A stretch of 64,000 nt of DNA from Prauserella shujinwangii (GTDB lineage: Bacteria; Actinomycetota; Actinomycetes; Mycobacteriales; Pseudonocardiaceae), in assembly GCF_003001955.1 (NCBI RefSeq), contig NZ_PVNH01000001.1, positions 496,001 to 560,000 of the forward strand, read 5' to 3'. The position numbers were made by a program, and so were the translations under genes. Under the pieces are notes generated by a model. That model saw only the letters and a list, made by a program, of their open reading frames with translations. It was not told the origin of the DNA and did no database searches. Positions 61,958 through 64,000 of this stretch are shown here, piece after piece (position 1 is the first letter of the stretch; every line of letters begins with the position of its first letter).

Positions 61958-62475
61958 CACGGCTCCTCCTCGGGATACCGGTGCAGTTCGACGTAGCCGA
62001 GTGGCCTTTCTCCCGGTCGGCCGACCAGTGGCAGCGAGCCGAGCGCGGGCCACGCGTGCAGTTCCTCACCACCCGAGGCGATCTCGATGACCGGGTAGCC
62101 GATCACGACGTCGGCCGGGAAACCGACGCGGCGCAGGCCGGCGCAGACCCCGAGGGACTCGTGCAGGCACAGGTGCTGCCCACCGAGCGTACGGGCCAGT
62201 CCCAGCAGACGCCATGCCGCGTCCCGCGCGCAGAACACCGCGGCCTCGGTGTTCCGGTGCCGGTCGGGTCTGTCCGTGTTGACCGGGGGAATCAGCGGCA
62301 ACGCGGTGGTGAGGCCGCCGTTGCGGAACGCCCGCCCCACGCGCAGGTACGCCGCCGTCGCGGCGACGAGTTCCCTGCCGCGCACCGGCATCGACGGGGG
62401 CACCGGAGTGTCACCGAGCATCAGGTGGCGCAGCTGCCCCAGTAGCTCACGCCTGCTCTCGGTTCTCGTCAACAT
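61954..62475 (-). CDS. Lasso peptide leader peptidase B2 (transglutaminase-like)
   Basis: A 173-aa B2 protein. The C-terminal cysteine-protease fold has the probable nucleophile Cys in HLCLHESLGVCAGLRRVGF, then ADVVIGYPVIEIASG, and the catalytic His in ELHAWPALGSLPLVG. The usual HAWVE-x-DG is altered to HAWPALGS, so the third residue of the triad is not obvious. The N-terminal ~80 residues are the helical part typical of stand-alone B2 proteins. It removes the leader after Met 23 in the proposed model. The ATG has GAGG upstream and follows the hairpin after the precursor gene. Confidence 0.85.
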   Translation of the reverse strand: MLTRTESRRELLGQLRHLMLGDTPVPPSMPVRGRELVAATAAYLRVGRAFRNGGLTTALPLIPPVNTDRPDRHRNTEAAVFCARDAAWRLLGLARTLGGQHLCLHESLGVCAGLRRVGFPADVVIGYPVIEIASGGEELHAWPALGSLPLVGRPGERPLGYVELHRYPEEEPW

Positions 62476-62498
62476 CTGCTACCTCGGAGCCTGTCGGT

Positions 62499-62546
62499 AC
62501 TCGTGAGTGGTAAGACGAGTGAGGACTCGCCTTACCACTCACGAGT
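62499..62546. terminator. Hairpin between lasso precursor and processing genes
   Basis: 22-nt arms starting ACTCGTGAGTGGTAAG pair with one mismatch round the loop GAGG. It lies 43 bases after the precursor stop and 24 bases before the B2 start. As a partial terminator it would let the precursor be made in excess over the enzymes. Its outer arm resembles that at 14339-14384. Confidence 0.75.
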
Positions 62547-62588
62547 TGCGTCTGACCGATTGACCGGTTTTCGGTTACCGGCCTGTTG

Positions 62589-62708
62589 TCACGGGGTCCA
62601 GTCGCCGTCGATGAAGTCGTCCGTCGGGCCGGTCCAGCCCATCGTGACCTCCTCGACCATGCCCACGAACTCGACCTCGACCTCGGTGTTCGGGGTGTTC
62701 TCCTGCAT
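62589..62708 (-). CDS. Lasso peptide precursor (A), predicted core GWTGPTDDFIDGDWTP
   Basis: A 39-aa peptide. The ATG has a strong AAAGGAGGT RBS 6-7 nt upstream; the frame is open further up but without RBS. The leader is residues 1-23 (MQENTPNTEVEVEFVG then MVEEVTM). Thr at -2 before Gly 24 matches the lasso cleavage rule. The core is 16 residues with Gly 1 and Asp at 7 and 8, so a 7- or, more usually, 8-residue macrolactam ring is possible. The leader lacks the YxxP element bound by B1 in most relatives; only the Gly at -8 and hydrophobic positions fit. The core carries four Asp and no basic residue or Cys (class II type). Confidence 0.82.
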   Translation of the reverse strand: MQENTPNTEVEVEFVGMVEEVTMGWTGPTDDFIDGDWTP

Positions 62709-62739
62709 TTCGGCACCTCCTTTTGGGGATCCGGTTGAG

Positions 62740-62782
62740 GCTTTCGGCATTCGGGCGCCCGAAACCGACGGTGGCCGAAAGC
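62740..62782. promoter_or_regulatory. Nested inverted repeats upstream of the lasso precursor
   Basis: A perfect 14-bp palindrome, TTCGGGCGCCCGAA (62750-62763), sits inside perfect 9-bp arms GCTTTCGGC (62740-62748) and GCCGAAAGC (62774-62782). It lies 32-74 bases before the precursor ATG. It could be an operator or a structured 5' leader. Confidence 0.55.
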
Positions 62783-62845
62783 GCGAAGCCGGGACAGTCG
62801 GGATATTCATTTCGGTGAAATCGACGCGGTGAGGTCCCCGAAGTG

Positions 62846-62863
62846 TTTTCCCTGCGGGGAAAA
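62846..62863. promoter_or_regulatory. Inverted repeat in the divergent lasso/PhyH promoter
   Basis: TTTTCCC and GGGAAAA are perfect 7-bp arms round TGCG, ~77 bases before the PhyH start and ~140 before the precursor. A shorter repeat, ATTTC-GGT-GAAAT, lies at 62809-62821. Both are candidate regulator sites shared by the two divergent units. Confidence 0.45.
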
Positions 62864-62939
62864 TACCTACAGCCGGATCGCGCCCGTCTCGCTAACGTGG
62901 CATCGAGTCGATTACTCCAACGGCTGCGGGGAGCGGACC

Positions 62940-63845
62940 ATGCCAATCAACGACGGTCATCTCGACCAGCTGCGGGAAGATGGGTACACGCTGGTCACCG
63001 AGTTCCTGGACGGCGAGTGGCTGCGGCACTGCCGGTCCGAGGTCGCCAGATACTTCCCGGACAGCGAGGAGTTCGCTGCGGCTCCCGAGCGTTACCGCGG
63101 GCTGCGCAAGTCGGCCGGGTTCCCCTATGAGGGCGACACGCTCAACCACGTTTCCACGCATCCGGACCTGATCGCCTTCGTCGAGCAGGTACTCGGCTGT
63201 TCAGACGTGCGCCTTGGCGACTCGATCCTCCAGGCCAAGTACGGGCCGGAGCTCAGTCCGGGCAACGATCAGCGCCTGCACAACGACGCGTGGGGACGCA
63301 ACTGCCTCGTGTATCCCGGCACGGAAGCAGCGTTCCACCGTGTCTTCGCCATCGTGTACTACACCGACGTGACGGCTGAGGCCGGTCCGACGTACGTCGT
63401 GCCCAAGAAGTACACAGAGGACATACCGTTGCTGGACGAGACCGGCAATTCCGCGTACGGCCAGCGCGAGTTCCCGGAGCTGTACGAGCGGGAGGAGCCC
63501 GTTCTCGCCCCAGCCGGTTCGGTGCTGCTGTTCACCGGCCACACCGTGCACCGGGGCTCGGGTGTCACCGAACCGGTCGGCCACCGGTTCGCGCACTTCC
63601 TGAACTTCCATGCGGCCGAGTCGATCTGGCTCGACAAGCAGAGCTGGGCGGGATCCCCGGCATCGCCAACGGGACCAGCGCTGCGCCGGTTCATCGAGTC
63701 AGCCACCCCGCAACAGCGGCAACTGCTTGGCTTTCCCGCACCGGGTTCCCCGTACTGGAACGAGCGGACACTGGCTGGGGTCGCCCGGCTGTATCCGGGA
63801 ATGGACATGGTGCCCTACGAGACCGTCCACGTGCCGGTGATGTGA
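62940..63845 (+). CDS. Phytanoyl-CoA dioxygenase family (PhyH) Fe(II)/2-oxoglutarate oxygenase
   Basis: A 301-aa oxygenase. The iron facial triad appears as HND in QRLHNDAWGRNC and the distal His in FTGHTVHRGSGVTEP, with Arg of GHRFAHFLNFH as the likely 2-oxoglutarate ligand. The N-terminal part (LREDGYTLVTEFLDGEWLRH) is typical. Family members hydroxylate or halogenate small molecules and amino-acid side chains. It is divergent from the precursor gene and just upstream of an ABC transporter gene, so it is a good candidate to hydroxylate an Asp, Pro, Ile or Trp of the lasso core. The ATG has GGGGAG upstream. Confidence 0.85.
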   Translation: MPINDGHLDQLREDGYTLVTEFLDGEWLRHCRSEVARYFPDSEEFAAAPERYRGLRKSAGFPYEGDTLNHVSTHPDLIAFVEQVLGCSDVRLGDSILQAKYGPELSPGNDQRLHNDAWGRNCLVYPGTEAAFHRVFAIVYYTDVTAEAGPTYVVPKKYTEDIPLLDETGNSAYGQREFPELYEREEPVLAPAGSVLLFTGHTVHRGSGVTEPVGHRFAHFLNFHAAESIWLDKQSWAGSPASPTGPALRRFIESATPQQRQLLGFPAPGSPYWNERTLAGVARLYPGMDMVPYETVHVPVM

Positions 63846-63902
63846 TCGGGTCGCGTTCCGGAACAGGCACCGAGCGACTGCTGGCCGACGTGAGGATCCG
63901 GC

Positions 63903-64000
63903 ATGACCGAACTGATGATCGAGGCGGACCGGCTCACCCGGGTGTTCGGCGACGTCACGGCGCTCGACACGGTCACCTTAACGGCGCCGCGCGGTGCCGT
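63903..64000 (+). CDS. ABC transporter ATP-binding protein, N-terminal part (cut by window end)
   Basis: Only 32 complete codons are visible: TELMIEADRLTRVFGDVTAL then DTVTLTAPRGAV, the standard start of a drug- or peptide-export ABC ATPase just before the Walker A loop. A GAGGA RBS precedes the ATG by about 8 nt. Codon 26 is the rare leucine codon TTA, which in actinomycetes can place a gene under bldA tRNA control. It follows PhyH by 57 bases and is likely the lasso peptide exporter and immunity ATPase, with a permease expected beyond the window. Confidence 0.75.
   Translation, partial: MTELMIEADRLTRVFGDVTALDTVTLTAPRGA

Noticed and set aside
62589-62810. Longer 73-aa version of the lasso precursor
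   Set aside because: The upstream ATG at 62810 lacks an RBS, and the extra residues overlap the palindromic promoter; ATG 62708 has a strong AAAGGAGGT.
63842-64000. Plus-strand frame starting GTG in the PhyH stop
   Set aside because: The product is Arg/His/Gly-rich and overlaps the much better ABC ATPase frame.

Overview
The window is high-GC actinobacterial DNA with dense, often 4-bp-overlapping genes and many GTG starts. The gene content suggests a Pseudonocardiaceae member, most likely close to Amycolatopsis: an ESX/type VII locus, the coproporphyrin-dependent heme branch (HemE, HemY-type oxidase, HemQ), F420-type LLM enzymes, and long hairpin terminators between convergent genes. This genus guess is inference; no 16S or marker search was possible.

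Region 1 (1-43.9 kb) looks like core chromosome. It starts with an EspG-type chaperone, a YbaB-like protein, an EspC-like protein and a WXG/proline-rich ESX protein. A fadBA beta-oxidation pair, an RNase D-like protein, a NarL-type regulator and a DUF3000 protein follow. Next come the heme genes hemE-hemY-hemQ with a CaiB-type CoA transferase, then msrB, a Ser/Thr kinase, a LigD-type polymerase domain and a second thiolase coupled to a degenerate acyl-CoA-synthetase homologue. A long minus-strand block carries an alpha/beta hydrolase, an ATP-dependent DNA ligase, an Asp23/AmaP-type envelope-stress cluster with an ECF sigma factor, and a RibD-like reductase. After that lie zapE, a PAP2 phosphatase, pectate lyase, DUF2252, rocD, an S9 peptidase, an F420 oxidoreductase, an AHSA1/ArsR-remnant/glyoxalase group, two crcB genes, aconitase, and a GlxA/DJ-1 divergent pair.

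Region 2 (43.9-54.6 kb) is accessory and decaying. A tRNA-Pro(GGG) is followed by the C-terminal stub of a tyrosine integrase. Next are an mmpL-response regulator-kinase operon, with a frameshifted mmpL and a kinase that has lost its sensor part, and a Tat-exported BBE-type oxidase. Fragments of at least four IS families (IS256, IS5, IS481, IS3) come after that, then a small secreted protein, a truncated XRE/NB-ARC protein and a stand-alone LuxR HTH protein.

Region 3 (54.6-64 kb) is the most interesting part: a lasso peptide locus. A 39-aa precursor (62589-62708, predicted core GWTGPTDDFIDGDWTP), a B2 leader peptidase, a lasso cyclase and a B1/PqqD leader-binding protein lie in one tight minus-strand operon. 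The operon continues into an unrecognised 283-aa protein and a class A FAD monooxygenase. A PhyH-type Fe/2-oxoglutarate dioxygenase and an ABC transporter ATPase (cut by the window end) run divergently. A kinase/regulator pair and an FkbM methyltransferase flank the locus. The order A-B2-C-B1, the leader without the usual YxxP element, the very acidic core and two candidate oxidative tailoring enzymes make it a good candidate for an undescribed modified lasso peptide.
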